Notes: a model not told the origin generated them from the letters alone. A DNA stretch of 9,753 nt from an uncultured Bacteroidales bacterium (GCA_946406095.1 CAMJJO010000068.1:1-9753); one strand, 5' to 3'. Positions 1 through 6,472 are shown, counted from the first letter of the stretch. Translations and numbers: made by a program.

Positions 1-65
1 TTTTCACGGCAGGCATTTTAAGTAAGTGCTTGAGTGTTAGAAGAATACGCTCCAGGCGCAACCGC
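1..65. other. Left edge, no assignable gene
   Basis: This short stretch lies beyond the terminator of the minus-strand operon. The plus strand could hold the last few codons of a gene entering from the left: frame 1 gives a six-residue tail ending in Phe and a TAA at 19-21. The minus strand has an ATG at 16-14 that could start a gene running off the left edge, but no Bacteroidota-type promoter precedes it. The symmetric A- and T-tracts of the neighbouring terminator would suit a convergent gene on the left. Neither alternative can be decided from so few bases. Confidence 0.2.
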
Positions 66-103
66 AAAAAAAAGAGGCTGGCCAATTGACCAGCCGCCTT
101 TTT
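66..103 (-). terminator. Bidirectional intrinsic terminator of the minus-strand operon
   Basis: A 6-bp stem is formed by GGCTGG (76-81) and CCAGCC (90-95). The loop contains the self-complementary CAATTG (83-88), so the stem could be longer with one mismatch. On the minus strand it is followed by a run of eight T (plus-strand A at 66-73), the classical Rho-independent arrangement. It sits just downstream of the stop codon at 117. A T-run on the other side (99-103) means it could also stop plus-strand transcripts arriving from the left. Confidence 0.85.
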
Positions 104-116
104 ATGTGATACAATT

Positions 117-695
117 CTAGAAGAGATATGCTACGCCGAAGTGGAGGCCGTTAGCCTTGGTGGTGACATCGTCGCTGCTGTTGCGATCGAGGAGACCAAG
201 GTTGTAGCCGAAGCTTACGCGAATGAGATCCTGAACATCGAAGGCAACACCACCGCCAACGAGGATGTCGAAGCGTCCGTAGTTGGAATTGTTGCCATAA
301 TTGTCGCTGGTGCCAAGAACTTCATCTTCGTGCTTTGAAGAAAGACCGAAGCTGATGGTGGGGCCAACGAAAGGAGTGAGTTTGAATCCATTTGCAATCT
401 CTATTGCGTAGTTGAAATGGAGGGGAATTCCAAGATACATCTCGGTGTTCTTATAGTCGATGGTGGCGAGGGTGCCGCTGTTGCTTACATAAGAAACATC
501 GATTCCAGGAGCAACGCAGATACCGTTGGAGAGTTCAATGTTGTAGTTTCCACCTACATAGAAACCGGCATAGCTGGCGGTGTTGTCTCCGTTGACAAGG
601 TTCTTGGTTGCATAACCGACACCAACGCCGATCTGTGCATTTGCACTAAGAGCTGCTACAGCTGCGAGTGCAAGGGTAAGAATGATCTTTTTCAT
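117..695 (-). CDS. Small outer-membrane beta-barrel protein (porin family)
   Basis: The 192-residue product starts with a Sec signal peptide (Lys-Lys, then a hydrophobic stretch, with predicted cleavage after A-N-A at about residue 20, leaving Gln first). The rest alternates polar and hydrophobic residues in short strands rich in Gly, Tyr and Phe, and ends in Y-L-F; a terminal Phe is the usual C-terminal signal for BAM-assisted insertion in the outer membrane. This fits the OMP_b-brl/OMP_b-brl_2 type (PF13505/PF13568) of eight-strand barrels common in Bacteroidota, whose individual roles are mostly unknown. The start at 695 is the only one that gives an intact signal peptide and is preceded by an A-rich stretch. 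It is the last gene of the three-gene unit, 45 bp after the EF-hand gene, with a strong terminator behind it. No separate promoter was seen in the 45-bp gap. A specific substrate cannot be named. Confidence 0.88.
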   Translation of the reverse strand: MKKIILTLALAAVAALSANAQIGVGVGYATKNLVNGDNTASYAGFYVGGNYNIELSNGICVAPGIDVSYVSNSGTLATIDYKNTEMYLGIPLHFNYAIEIANGFKLTPFVGPTISFGLSSKHEDEVLGTSDNYGNNSNYGRFDILVGGGVAFDVQDLIRVSFGYNLGLLDRNSSDDVTTKANGLHFGVAYLF

Positions 696-740
696 TTTTT
701 TATAAAAAATGGTTTAGTATTTTTCCGTTCAATAAGATGC

Positions 741-2963
741 CTATTCTGCCGTCTCCGTTGCAGCTTCTTCTGCCGGGACGGTTTCCGTTTCGGCGTTTTC
801 TGTTGCATTTTCGTCGACTGCCTCTACTGCTGCAGCCTCTGCCTTGGCGGCTTTGCAAGCCTTATACTTGGGGTAACCCCAGTAAACGCCACCGGCAATG
901 AGGAGTATGACTATGGCCCAGATGATGCATTTGCGCCTGCGGACCTTCTTTGCCTCGGCGGGATCCACATCCTTCATCTTGGGATACTTCACAATCTGGG
1001 TGAGGCTCTTGCCGAACTTGGGCTTCACATAGGCAGCGGCGTTGATTGCCCAGCCGTTCGCGTTGAGTACGGGACCGAGGTCGCGGCGGCGGAGCTTGCG
1101 CCAGGTGATGAATACGGAAGGCAGAGAGATGACGAGCATCAGGCCTATAATAATAAGGATAAGAGCCCACCACTTGATGGCTGCGATGCCCTTTACCAAA
1201 GATACAACGAACTGCCCGAGGAGACCGAGGGCCATTCCCAAAGCTGCAAAGATGCCGGCGAACTTGGCAATGTCGAAGTTGCTCTGGATGGCGGCTGCTG
1301 GAGCGGTGCCGGAGGTTGCCTTATCGGCAGATGCGGTGAGACCGGCCATGCTCTTGTCATTCTTTTCCGCAGCGGACTTGTCCACCTTGTCGGAAATCCA
1401 CTTCGCAACCTTCTTATAAGGTGCCCAGAATGCCTGGCGCAGGGAGATGGGATTATCAACGATACTGGTGACGGTGGCGTCGTACTGCACGCCGTCGCGG
1501 TCGTAGAAGATGGCGTTCTTGCCGGGGCGGAGGCCGTCAACGTCGCCGTCGGTAAGCACTGCAGCGATGGGGAAGCCCTTGCCGGTAACCTTGTTGATGC
1601 AGTTGCAGTAGAGGATATACATCCCGCTGAGGCTGGAGATATCCCCGGCCTTGCCGGCATCTATCACCTTCACGCAAAGGTCGGTGCTGCGCTGGTCGAT
1701 GTAGAGGCGCCCGGCCTGGAAGATGGCTTTGTCTTTCTTGGAATAGAAATCTTCGAACACCACATAGTTCTTGAGGAACTTGTAGAAGTCGCGCACGTAG
1801 TGGAGGAGTTTGTCCACCGCCTCGATGCTGAGGGCTTCGGGCTCGAGGGCCTTGTCTTTCTCGATGAGATCGAGCAGGGCAGCCTTCTTGTCTGCCTTGA
1901 GGGTGGCGTTCACCACGTCGATGCCGAGGGCTTCTACTTCAGCACCCTTCTTGGCGGCCTTCCAAGCAGTGTATGCGTCGAACTTTGCGAGCACGCCAAG
2001 CCATTCCTCTTCGGTGATCGCATCCTTCTTGGGGAATTCAGCGTCCAGCACCAGGGCCTTCAGGGAGGCGAAAGCGCCCTTCCATGCGGGGTTGATGCCG
2101 CCGTTCAGGGGGAGCTTGCCGTCGGCTGAAGGACGGGCGAGGGGATAGGTGGCGATCTGGTCGGCCGCTGCCGCCAGGTCTCCGTCGCTGATGGATCCTA
2201 CCTTATCTACCGATACATCCACCACGCCGGCGACTGCATCGTTGAAGGAGATGAGCTTGCAGCGCATGAAGTAGTCGGCAATCTTCTCCTTGAGTGCATC
2301 GCAGGCGGCGAGGGCTGCCTCGGTGTTCTCGGCGAAGGGGCCCTTCTCTTCGGCGGCCTTCCAGGCGCTGAAGTCTGCGCAGGCGGTGTAGAATGCCTCT
2401 ATCTGGTCGGCGGTGATGCCGTCCGCTCCGCTGCGGTCTTTCGCGGGAGCGGTGGTGGCGATGATATTCTTGATTGTCTCTTTGAGGGCTTCGTCGTCGG
2501 CGCTGGCCTCGGTGATGATGCCGTCGCCGTTGAACTGGGTCTCCGCGAAGATCTTCTCGTTGTCGGAGGTCTCGGCGAGGGAGATGCCCTCAGCCTCGAT
2601 CTTCAGGTTGGAGAGTATCTGTCGGGCGGATTTCTCCAGTTTGGCACCTTCCTCGTTCTCGGTGTTGAAGTCGGTGAATTTCAGGCAATCCTGCCCTTTG
2701 AGGAGCAGGTCGGGATCCTTGATCACGCCGGTCACCCATTTGGAGGCTGCAATCACCTCATCTACATGGATGCGGCCGTCGCCATCGGCATCCAGGAGCT
2801 TGAGCGTATTGGCATCGAACTCAAGACCAGTGGTAGGGCAGCTAAGCACCGTCCACTTTTTGCGGTCCAGATCTGCGAGATTGGCAATGTCGGCGCCGCT
2901 CTCGAGTTTTACCCTCACGGAACCTCCCACGGAGGCATACTTCCAATTGTAAGTCTCTTTCAT
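741..2963 (-). CDS. EF-hand-containing membrane protein of unknown function
   Basis: I do not recognise a functionally characterised family for this 740-residue protein. It has no N-terminal signal peptide. Residues 58-69 form a canonical EF-hand loop (D58, D60, D62, G63, I65, E69). Weaker Gly/Asp loops occur near 143-154 and 176-187, and a further D-x-D-x-D-G sits at 472-477. The middle (about 190-400) looks mainly helical and contains two similar W-K-A-A-x-x-K-G segments (about 201-208 and 334-340). Three hydrophobic segments follow: about 567-590, 595-618 and 679-697, the second followed by a basic cluster (W-R-K-L-R-R-R) and the third preceded by one (K-V-R-R-R-K). The C-terminal 35 or so residues are Ala/Glu-rich and acidic. 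This suggests a large cytoplasmic N-terminal part anchored in the inner membrane; topology is inferred. It starts 15 bp after the EEP lipoprotein gene, with an A-rich leader, so the two are almost certainly co-transcribed. Calcium binding is probable at the first loop only. Confidence 0.85.
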   Translation of the reverse strand: MKETYNWKYASVGGSVRVKLESGADIANLADLDRKKWTVLSCPTTGLEFDANTLKLLDADGDGRIHVDEVIAASKWVTGVIKDPDLLLKGQDCLKFTDFNTENEEGAKLEKSARQILSNLKIEAEGISLAETSDNEKIFAETQFNGDGIITEASADDEALKETIKNIIATTAPAKDRSGADGITADQIEAFYTACADFSAWKAAEEKGPFAENTEAALAACDALKEKIADYFMRCKLISFNDAVAGVVDVSVDKVGSISDGDLAAAADQIATYPLARPSADGKLPLNGGINPAWKGAFASLKALVLDAEFPKKDAITEEEWLGVLAKFDAYTAWKAAKKGAEVEALGIDVVNATLKADKKAALLDLIEKDKALEPEALSIEAVDKLLHYVRDFYKFLKNYVVFEDFYSKKDKAIFQAGRLYIDQRSTDLCVKVIDAGKAGDISSLSGMYILYCNCINKVTGKGFPIAAVLTDGDVDGLRPGKNAIFYDRDGVQYDATVTSIVDNPISLRQAFWAPYKKVAKWISDKVDKSAAEKNDKSMAGLTASADKATSGTAPAAAIQSNFDIAKFAGIFAALGMALGLLGQFVVSLVKGIAAIKWWALILIIIGLMLVISLPSVFITWRKLRRRDLGPVLNANGWAINAAAYVKPKFGKSLTQIVKYPKMKDVDPAEAKKVRRRKCIIWAIVILLIAGGVYWGYPKYKACKAAKAEAAAVEAVDENATENAETETVPAEEAATETAE

Positions 2964-2978
2964 ATTTGTTGTTTTTAA

Positions 2979-3827
2979 TTAGAATACCAGGACGGCCGCC
3001 ACAGGATAGTGGTCGGAGATGAAAGGAATGTTTTCGTAAGTTTTGGTTATGGTCTCGAATGAAGGAGCGGCGCTGAAGCCGGACTCATAGATATAGTCGA
3101 TGACGCGGTTGCCGTACTGCCCGGTGCCGAAGCCCTGGAAGGTATCCAGACTGTCGGTGACGGGAGCGATGTCGCGAACTGATTCCATGCGGCCTTTCAG
3201 CGAGTTGAGGCAAGGGTCTCCCAGGTCCACGTTGAAGTCCCCGGTAAGGATCATAGGATAGCCTTCGGGGTTGATGTCATCGATGCGGTCCACGATGAGC
3301 TTGAGGCCATTGGCGCGGGCTTCCTGGCCGAGGTGGTCCAGGTGCGTGTTGACATAGTAGTATTTCTTATTGTAGCGCTTGTCTTTGAGCAAGGCCCATG
3401 TGGCAGTGCGGAAGCATGCGGCATCCCAGCCTTTCGAGGGCACTTCGGGAGTTTCGGAAAGCCAGAAGTTGCCCCACTTGAGCATTTCCTGGGTCTTTGT
3501 GTTCCAGAAGATGGCCATTACTTCGCCCTTCTGCTTGCCGTCGTCGCGGTGCACGCCCACATGGTCGTAATCGGGGCAGGTTTCTTCGAGATAGTCGAGC
3601 TGCATCTTGAGGGCTTCCTGGAGACCAAAGATGTCAGGCTGCTGATCTGCGATCATTGCCGGGGAAGCGGGCTTGCGGATATCCCATTTGTGATCCCCGT
3701 CGGGAGCGGATCCTACGCGTATGTTATAGGATATGACCTTGAGAGTCTGTTCTCCTTTTTTGCAGCCGGAAATTACGGTGACTGCCGTGCAGAGAACCAG
3801 CGCGATGCAGAATAAGGCTTTTTTCAT
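2979..3827 (-). CDS. Lipoprotein of the endonuclease/exonuclease/phosphatase family
   Basis: The 282-residue product carries a lipoprotein signal peptide: Lys-Lys, a hydrophobic core, then I-S-G-C with the lipidated Cys at 22, followed by Lys-Lys. The remainder is a complete EEP (DNase I-like, PF03372) domain with its conserved motifs in order: S-Y-N-I-R with N36, L-Q-E-A with E71, N-T-H-L-D-H with H162, T-G-D-F-N-V-D with D197 and N199, I-D-Y-I-Y with D244, and S-D-H-Y-P with D272/H273. These supply the metal-binding and catalytic residues of a phosphodiesterase or phosphatase, so it should be active and membrane-anchored outside the cytoplasm. Family members cleave DNA, sphingomyelin, phosphoinositides or other phosphoesters, and the substrate cannot be chosen here. 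It is the first gene of the three-gene minus-strand unit, with its own promoter at 3850-3880 and a predicted leader of roughly 17 nt. Confidence 0.92.
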   Translation of the reverse strand: MKKALFCIALVLCTAVTVISGCKKGEQTLKVISYNIRVGSAPDGDHKWDIRKPASPAMIADQQPDIFGLQEALKMQLDYLEETCPDYDHVGVHRDDGKQKGEVMAIFWNTKTQEMLKWGNFWLSETPEVPSKGWDAACFRTATWALLKDKRYNKKYYYVNTHLDHLGQEARANGLKLIVDRIDDINPEGYPMILTGDFNVDLGDPCLNSLKGRMESVRDIAPVTDSLDTFQGFGTGQYGNRVIDYIYESGFSAAPSFETITKTYENIPFISDHYPVAAVLVF

Positions 3828-3849
3828 ATTTGCGGTTTTAGTTTATCTA

Positions 3850-3880
3850 CAAATGTAACTTTTTTCTCGCATTTGTCAAA
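3850..3880 (-). promoter_or_regulatory. Promoter of the EEP lipoprotein operon
   Basis: Read on the minus strand, TACATTTG (3857-3850) matches the Bacteroidota -7 consensus TAnnTTTG exactly. A TTTG -33 box (3880-3877) lies 19 bp upstream, the usual spacing. The predicted transcription start is near 3845, about 17 nt before the ATG at 3827. The -33 box is immediately beside that of the divergent tRNA promoter. Confidence 0.75.
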
Positions 3881-3903
3881 ATAAAAGAAAATCTCTACAT
3901 TTG
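3872..3903 (+). promoter_or_regulatory. Promoter of tRNA-Ser
   Basis: TTTG at 3872-3875 and TACATTTG at 3896-3903 match the -33 and -7 consensus of the Bacteroidota primary sigma factor, with a 20-bp spacer. Transcription should begin near 3908, giving a 5' leader of about 65 nt ahead of the tRNA, which RNase P would remove. The leader holds short potential hairpins, such as GGCA/TGCC at 3916-3926 and GTGC/GCAC at 3952-3960, with no evident function. Confidence 0.75.
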
Positions 3904-3972
3904 CAGTCCTGTTTCGGCACAATGCCCGGCAGGCACGCCTTGCAGCCTGGAGTGCTGCACCGCGTTAATAAT

Positions 3973-4057
3973 GGAGGAATGGCCGAGTGGTCGATGGCGG
4001 CAGTCTTGAAAACTGTTGAACGGCAACGTTCCGGGGGTTCGAATCCCTCTTCCTCCG
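3973..4057 (+). tRNA. tRNA-Ser (anticodon UGA)
   Basis: An 85-nt cloverleaf with all tRNA-Ser features. The acceptor stem pairs GGAGGAA (3973-3979) with TTCCTCC (4050-4056), and the discriminator base is G4057. The anticodon loop C-T-TGA-A-A is at 4005-4011, with the anticodon at 4007-4009. The long class II variable arm has its own stem (GAACG/CGTTC). The T-loop TTCGAAT is closed by five pairs including one G-U. It decodes UCA and other UCN serine codons. The CCA end is not encoded, since C-A-G follows the discriminator, so it must be added by the CCA enzyme. A perfect inverted repeat begins at the discriminator base itself. Confidence 0.97.
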
Positions 4058-4115
4058 CAGAATAAAAGAGAAACGGCGCCAAGCTTGCTTGAACGCCGTT
4101 TCTCTTTTATTCTGC
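4057..4115. terminator. Perfect 22-bp inverted repeat, bidirectional terminator
   Basis: The arms at 4057-4078 and 4094-4115 are exactly complementary over 22 bases, around a 15-nt loop that contains AAGCTT. The core stem AAACGGCG/CGCCGTTT is followed by CTCTTTTATT, so transcripts from the tRNA would end near 4110. On the minus strand the same element presents the same layout to transcripts from the DUF4419 gene. The symmetry goes beyond what a terminator needs, because it continues through the A/T tracts to GCAG/CTGC and includes the last base of the tRNA. Confidence 0.85.
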
Positions 4116-4119
4116 AAAG

Positions 4120-4159
4120 CCCGCCGCAGGCGGGAGGGATGCCGGCAAAGCCGGAATCC
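4120..4159. repeat. Two adjacent GC-rich palindromes, REP-like
   Basis: The first hairpin pairs CCCGCC (4120-4125) with GGCGGG (4129-4134) around a GCA loop. The second pairs CCGGC (4142-4146) with GCCGG (4150-4154) around AAA, and is extended by GGAT/ATCC (4137-4140 and 4156-4159) with one mismatch. Two small strong palindromes in tandem in a non-coding gap resemble repetitive extragenic palindromes. Whether they recur in the genome cannot be seen here. An octamer, GAGGGATG, is repeated on either side of the second hairpin (4134-4141 and 4168-4175). Confidence 0.5.
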
Positions 4160-4196
4160 ATGAGGAAGAGGGATGTGCGCAGACTTCCACTGGCCT

Positions 4197-4215
4197 CCGG
4201 CGGTTCGCCTGCCGG
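4197..4215 (-). repeat. Hairpin just after the DUF4419 stop codon
   Basis: CCGGCGG (4197-4203) and CC-T-GCCGG (4208-4215) pair with one bulged T around a TTCG loop, starting two bases past the minus-strand stop codon at 4217. It has no T-run, so it is not a complete terminator on its own. It may protect the mRNA 3' end, with termination at the larger hairpin at 4057-4115. Confidence 0.45.
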
Positions 4216-4216
4216 C

Positions 4217-6439
4217 TCAGCGCTGCATAAGCCAGCCGAGGCCATTCACGCTGATTCCGAAGTTGACCGACCACGCGGGAGCGGGGGTGGGGAATGAAGT
4301 GTGGGCAACGTACAATCTTGTACGGATGGAATACTCGGACAGGCCACCGAAGGGATACCCTTTTTCTATGGTACGAAGGAACTTCCAATCTGCACACAGT
4401 CCGGCCTGGTATCTGAATCCCGAGATCTCATAGGAGTCAAGTTTGGGTTCGGAAGAGCTTTCAGGATAATCGATGAAACCAACTCCGATACCGGCAAATG
4501 GAGAAACTCTCCACCACTGCGAATTATATATGCTGTAGCCAAGCGACAGCTCCATATTGCCTCCTGTCATCCTTTTGCCGGAATTCCATTTGTATCCGTC
4601 AAATTGGATATCCTTTTTGTAATGCCCTCCAAAACCCAATAATCCGCCCAAATATACATTGACCCGTCCGAAATCGAAATCAAAACCAAGATCCAGCCCG
4701 GCGATTGGGGTAACGTACTCGGCCAGGGCCCCGGTATAAAACTCGCCGCCTATGCCAAGGTGCATTCCCAAACCGAAACCGTCGGGATTGATCATGAAGT
4801 CTTCAACGCCATCAACTTTCGTCTTGGAGAGTTCAGCGGAGACTCTTTCCGAATAATAACGCAAAGCAGTCGTATCAGTGCCCTGATGGGTCTTATCTTT
4901 CATCTCCTCGATGAAACTGTCCGCTACTCCTAAATGGAACTTGGCAACCGCACCGATATCCTTGAAACGTGCACTATTCATAACCTCTTTTTCAGCCCGT
5001 CGACCGCATACCTCAAGATAATCGAAAGCGGTTTGCATATACTTCAGAGACCACTGATTCCTGAAATCCGGATGGAGCCAGGATGTATAGGGGTTCATAT
5101 AGACATCAAATGAAGGATAGTAGAAAACGGTATTCCCCTTCCTATGCTTTTCCATATTATAAGAGACCCCATACTCGAGATTCGACACTTTTGGCCACTC
5201 ACTTTTCCTGGATGTGAAGTCTTCAAGGGTAAGGGGTCCGTCGCTCCAGTATTTCAGAGAAGACTCCATCGTTATCTCCGGAAAGGTCTCCGCATTATTT
5301 TTTTCTTTCGATTCCTTCGATTCCGGCACGCGCACGAACCATCCGATTTTCGGGGTCAGGGCGAAGGTCTCCGTGTCTTCTGTGATTCCGACCAGCCCTG
5401 CAATCAATTCCAAATCGCTTTCGCTGACGATATCTCCGGAAGGGGTGACTGTCTTGCATTTGAAAGGGACGCAGACGGTCTCCCGGAGCATGTTACTCCC
5501 GATTGTAACCTTCCCGGGAGTCCGCCCCTTGCCGTCATAGGGGAACAGCTTCAGGAACCAACCGTCAAACTCAGTCAGCGTCACGGGTTTTTTGCTGCAG
5601 GTCGGGCCCTGGATTGTCTGAGGGCGTGTTTTTTTTACGATATCTTTCCAGAATGACAGATCCGGCGAACCTTCCGAGGCTTTGATGAACTGCTTCAGGA
5701 TAGGCTCCAGATCGGAAACCCACCAGCCCATTCCGAACTCTTTCAGCGCGAGTGTCTTATCCAGTACCTTCTGCCAGTCCTGGGGCGTGCCGGTGAGTGT
5801 AATGGAAGGAATGCCGCAGACAATATAAAAAAGATTATAATCGAAATAGGGCTTGACGGTATCCATCAGCGTCACCTCCGAGGCGATGCGTTCATTAACC
5901 CCGGTGGTTGAGAAATCGGCCACCAAGGTGGAAGCAAGTCCCTTGGAAGAGTATTTGTCTATCTGTGATGTCCAGTTGCTGATAATTCTGGCCCAGTCTG
6001 CCTGCTCGGAGAAGGGATCGACGTTTGTCCAGACATCAAGATCCTTTTTCCCTTCGTGATCGACGAGCAACTTACGCATCTTCTCCGGATTCTTGTTCAC
6101 ATAGTAGCTGAATCCCTGCGAAATGACCATCCAGATGGCATCTGGGGTCAGAACCACGGGGCGATGCTGGCACCAGGCCCGTAGAAGCATCTGGAACAGC
6201 ACGTCCTCCCCAAGATTGATAATCTTCTCGTCTGCAAAACTGCACGCGAGAATAGGCGGAACGTAAACGGAAAAGCCCTCGCCAGTGTGAAGCCCTTCGG
6301 CAACCTTCTTCCCGTCCCAACCTGAAAGGTGGTTTTCGGGCTTGGAAACCACATCCACTTTGAAGGTTATGGAACTCTTGTCTTGGGCAGATATGCTCTG
6401 GCTCAATAAAAACAGAAGGAAAATACAGAATACTCTCAT
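4217..6439 (-). CDS. Secreted DUF4419 domain protein with C-terminal beta-barrel
   Basis: The 740-residue product has a signal peptide (hydrophobic residues 3-16, predicted cleavage after S-I-S-A at 18). Residues from about 60 to 370 match the DUF4419 family (PF14388) as I know it: motifs include V-L-T-P-D-A-I-W-M-V-I-S-Q-G at 96-109, V-N-E-R-I-A at 181-186, and a Trp-rich G-W-W at 238-240. DUF4419 has no established function. A helical linker region follows (about 385-550). Residues about 553-740 change to alternating Gly/aromatic strands typical of an outer-membrane barrel, although the C-terminus (M-Q-R) lacks the usual terminal Phe. The protein is therefore probably anchored in the outer membrane with the DUF4419 part exposed. 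The gene stands alone between a bidirectional terminator and a divergent promoter. Its sequence looks more AT-rich than that of the flanking genes, hinting at separate acquisition; I did not compute this. The start at 6439 is the only Met giving a full signal peptide. Exact domain borders are uncertain. Confidence 0.88.
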   Translation of the reverse strand: MRVFCIFLLFLLSQSISAQDKSSITFKVDVVSKPENHLSGWDGKKVAEGLHTGEGFSVYVPPILACSFADEKIINLGEDVLFQMLLRAWCQHRPVVLTPDAIWMVISQGFSYYVNKNPEKMRKLLVDHEGKKDLDVWTNVDPFSEQADWARIISNWTSQIDKYSSKGLASTLVADFSTTGVNERIASEVTLMDTVKPYFDYNLFYIVCGIPSITLTGTPQDWQKVLDKTLALKEFGMGWWVSDLEPILKQFIKASEGSPDLSFWKDIVKKTRPQTIQGPTCSKKPVTLTEFDGWFLKLFPYDGKGRTPGKVTIGSNMLRETVCVPFKCKTVTPSGDIVSESDLELIAGLVGITEDTETFALTPKIGWFVRVPESKESKEKNNAETFPEITMESSLKYWSDGPLTLEDFTSRKSEWPKVSNLEYGVSYNMEKHRKGNTVFYYPSFDVYMNPYTSWLHPDFRNQWSLKYMQTAFDYLEVCGRRAEKEVMNSARFKDIGAVAKFHLGVADSFIEEMKDKTHQGTDTTALRYYSERVSAELSKTKVDGVEDFMINPDGFGLGMHLGIGGEFYTGALAEYVTPIAGLDLGFDFDFGRVNVYLGGLLGFGGHYKKDIQFDGYKWNSGKRMTGGNMELSLGYSIYNSQWWRVSPFAGIGVGFIDYPESSSEPKLDSYEISGFRYQAGLCADWKFLRTIEKGYPFGGLSEYSIRTRLYVAHTSFPTPAPAWSVNFGISVNGLGWLMQR

Positions 6440-6443
6440 ATTG

Positions 6444-6451
6444 CAAATGTA
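6444..6451 (-). promoter_or_regulatory. Possible -7 element for the DUF4419 gene
   Basis: On the minus strand TACATTTG (6451-6444) matches TAnnTTTG, the same octamer as in the EEP operon and tRNA promoters. Only four bases separate it from the ATG, so a transcript from it would be leaderless or nearly so. The nearest TTTG upstream is only 12 bp away, so the -33 box is poor. The motif could also be chance in an A/T-rich leader. Confidence 0.4.
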
Positions 6452-6472
6452 TGATATTTACGACAAAAACAC

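Larger units (their letters stand above)
4043..4174. repeat. 13-nt inverted copy of the tRNA 3' end enclosing a hairpin cluster
   Basis: Bases 4043-4055 (ATCCCTCTTCCTC, the 3' side of the T-arm plus most of the acceptor strand) recur in exact reverse complement at 4162-4174. If the two pair, they enclose the 22-bp hairpin (4057-4115) and two further hairpins (4120-4134 and 4137-4159) with only a few unpaired bases between them, making one multi-branched junction. This pairing would compete with folding of the tRNA acceptor and T-arm. Origin and role are unknown; partial duplication of the tRNA end is possible. Confidence 0.5.

Noticed and set aside
417..2129. Long plus-strand open frame of 570 residues opposite the EF-hand and barrel genes
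   Set aside because: It spans two real minus-strand genes and their gap, its translation is rich in Gly, Val, Cys and His with no domain, and it has no promoter. It is a by-product of biased codon use on the other strand.
3333..3815. Plus-strand 160-residue frame opposite the EEP gene
   Set aside because: The opposite strand holds a complete EEP domain with all motifs, and this frame shows none.
4057..4159. Integron attC site or CRISPR repeats
   Set aside because: No core sites of the attC type and no repeated spacer-repeat pattern are present; the stems are unrelated to each other.
4043..4174. Integrase attachment sites (attL/attR) at the tRNA end
   Set aside because: The 13-nt copy is inverted, not direct, and no integrase gene is present, so a simple integrated element is not supported.
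3876..4245. Minus-strand short frames across the tRNA (68 and 116 residues)
   Set aside because: The translated stretch is the familiar false protein produced by reading antisense through tRNA-Ser. There is no promoter or conserved protein.
741..6439. Equal length (740 residues) of the EF-hand and DUF4419 proteins as a sign of duplication
   Set aside because: Their sequences, domains and predicted locations are entirely different, so the equal length is coincidence.
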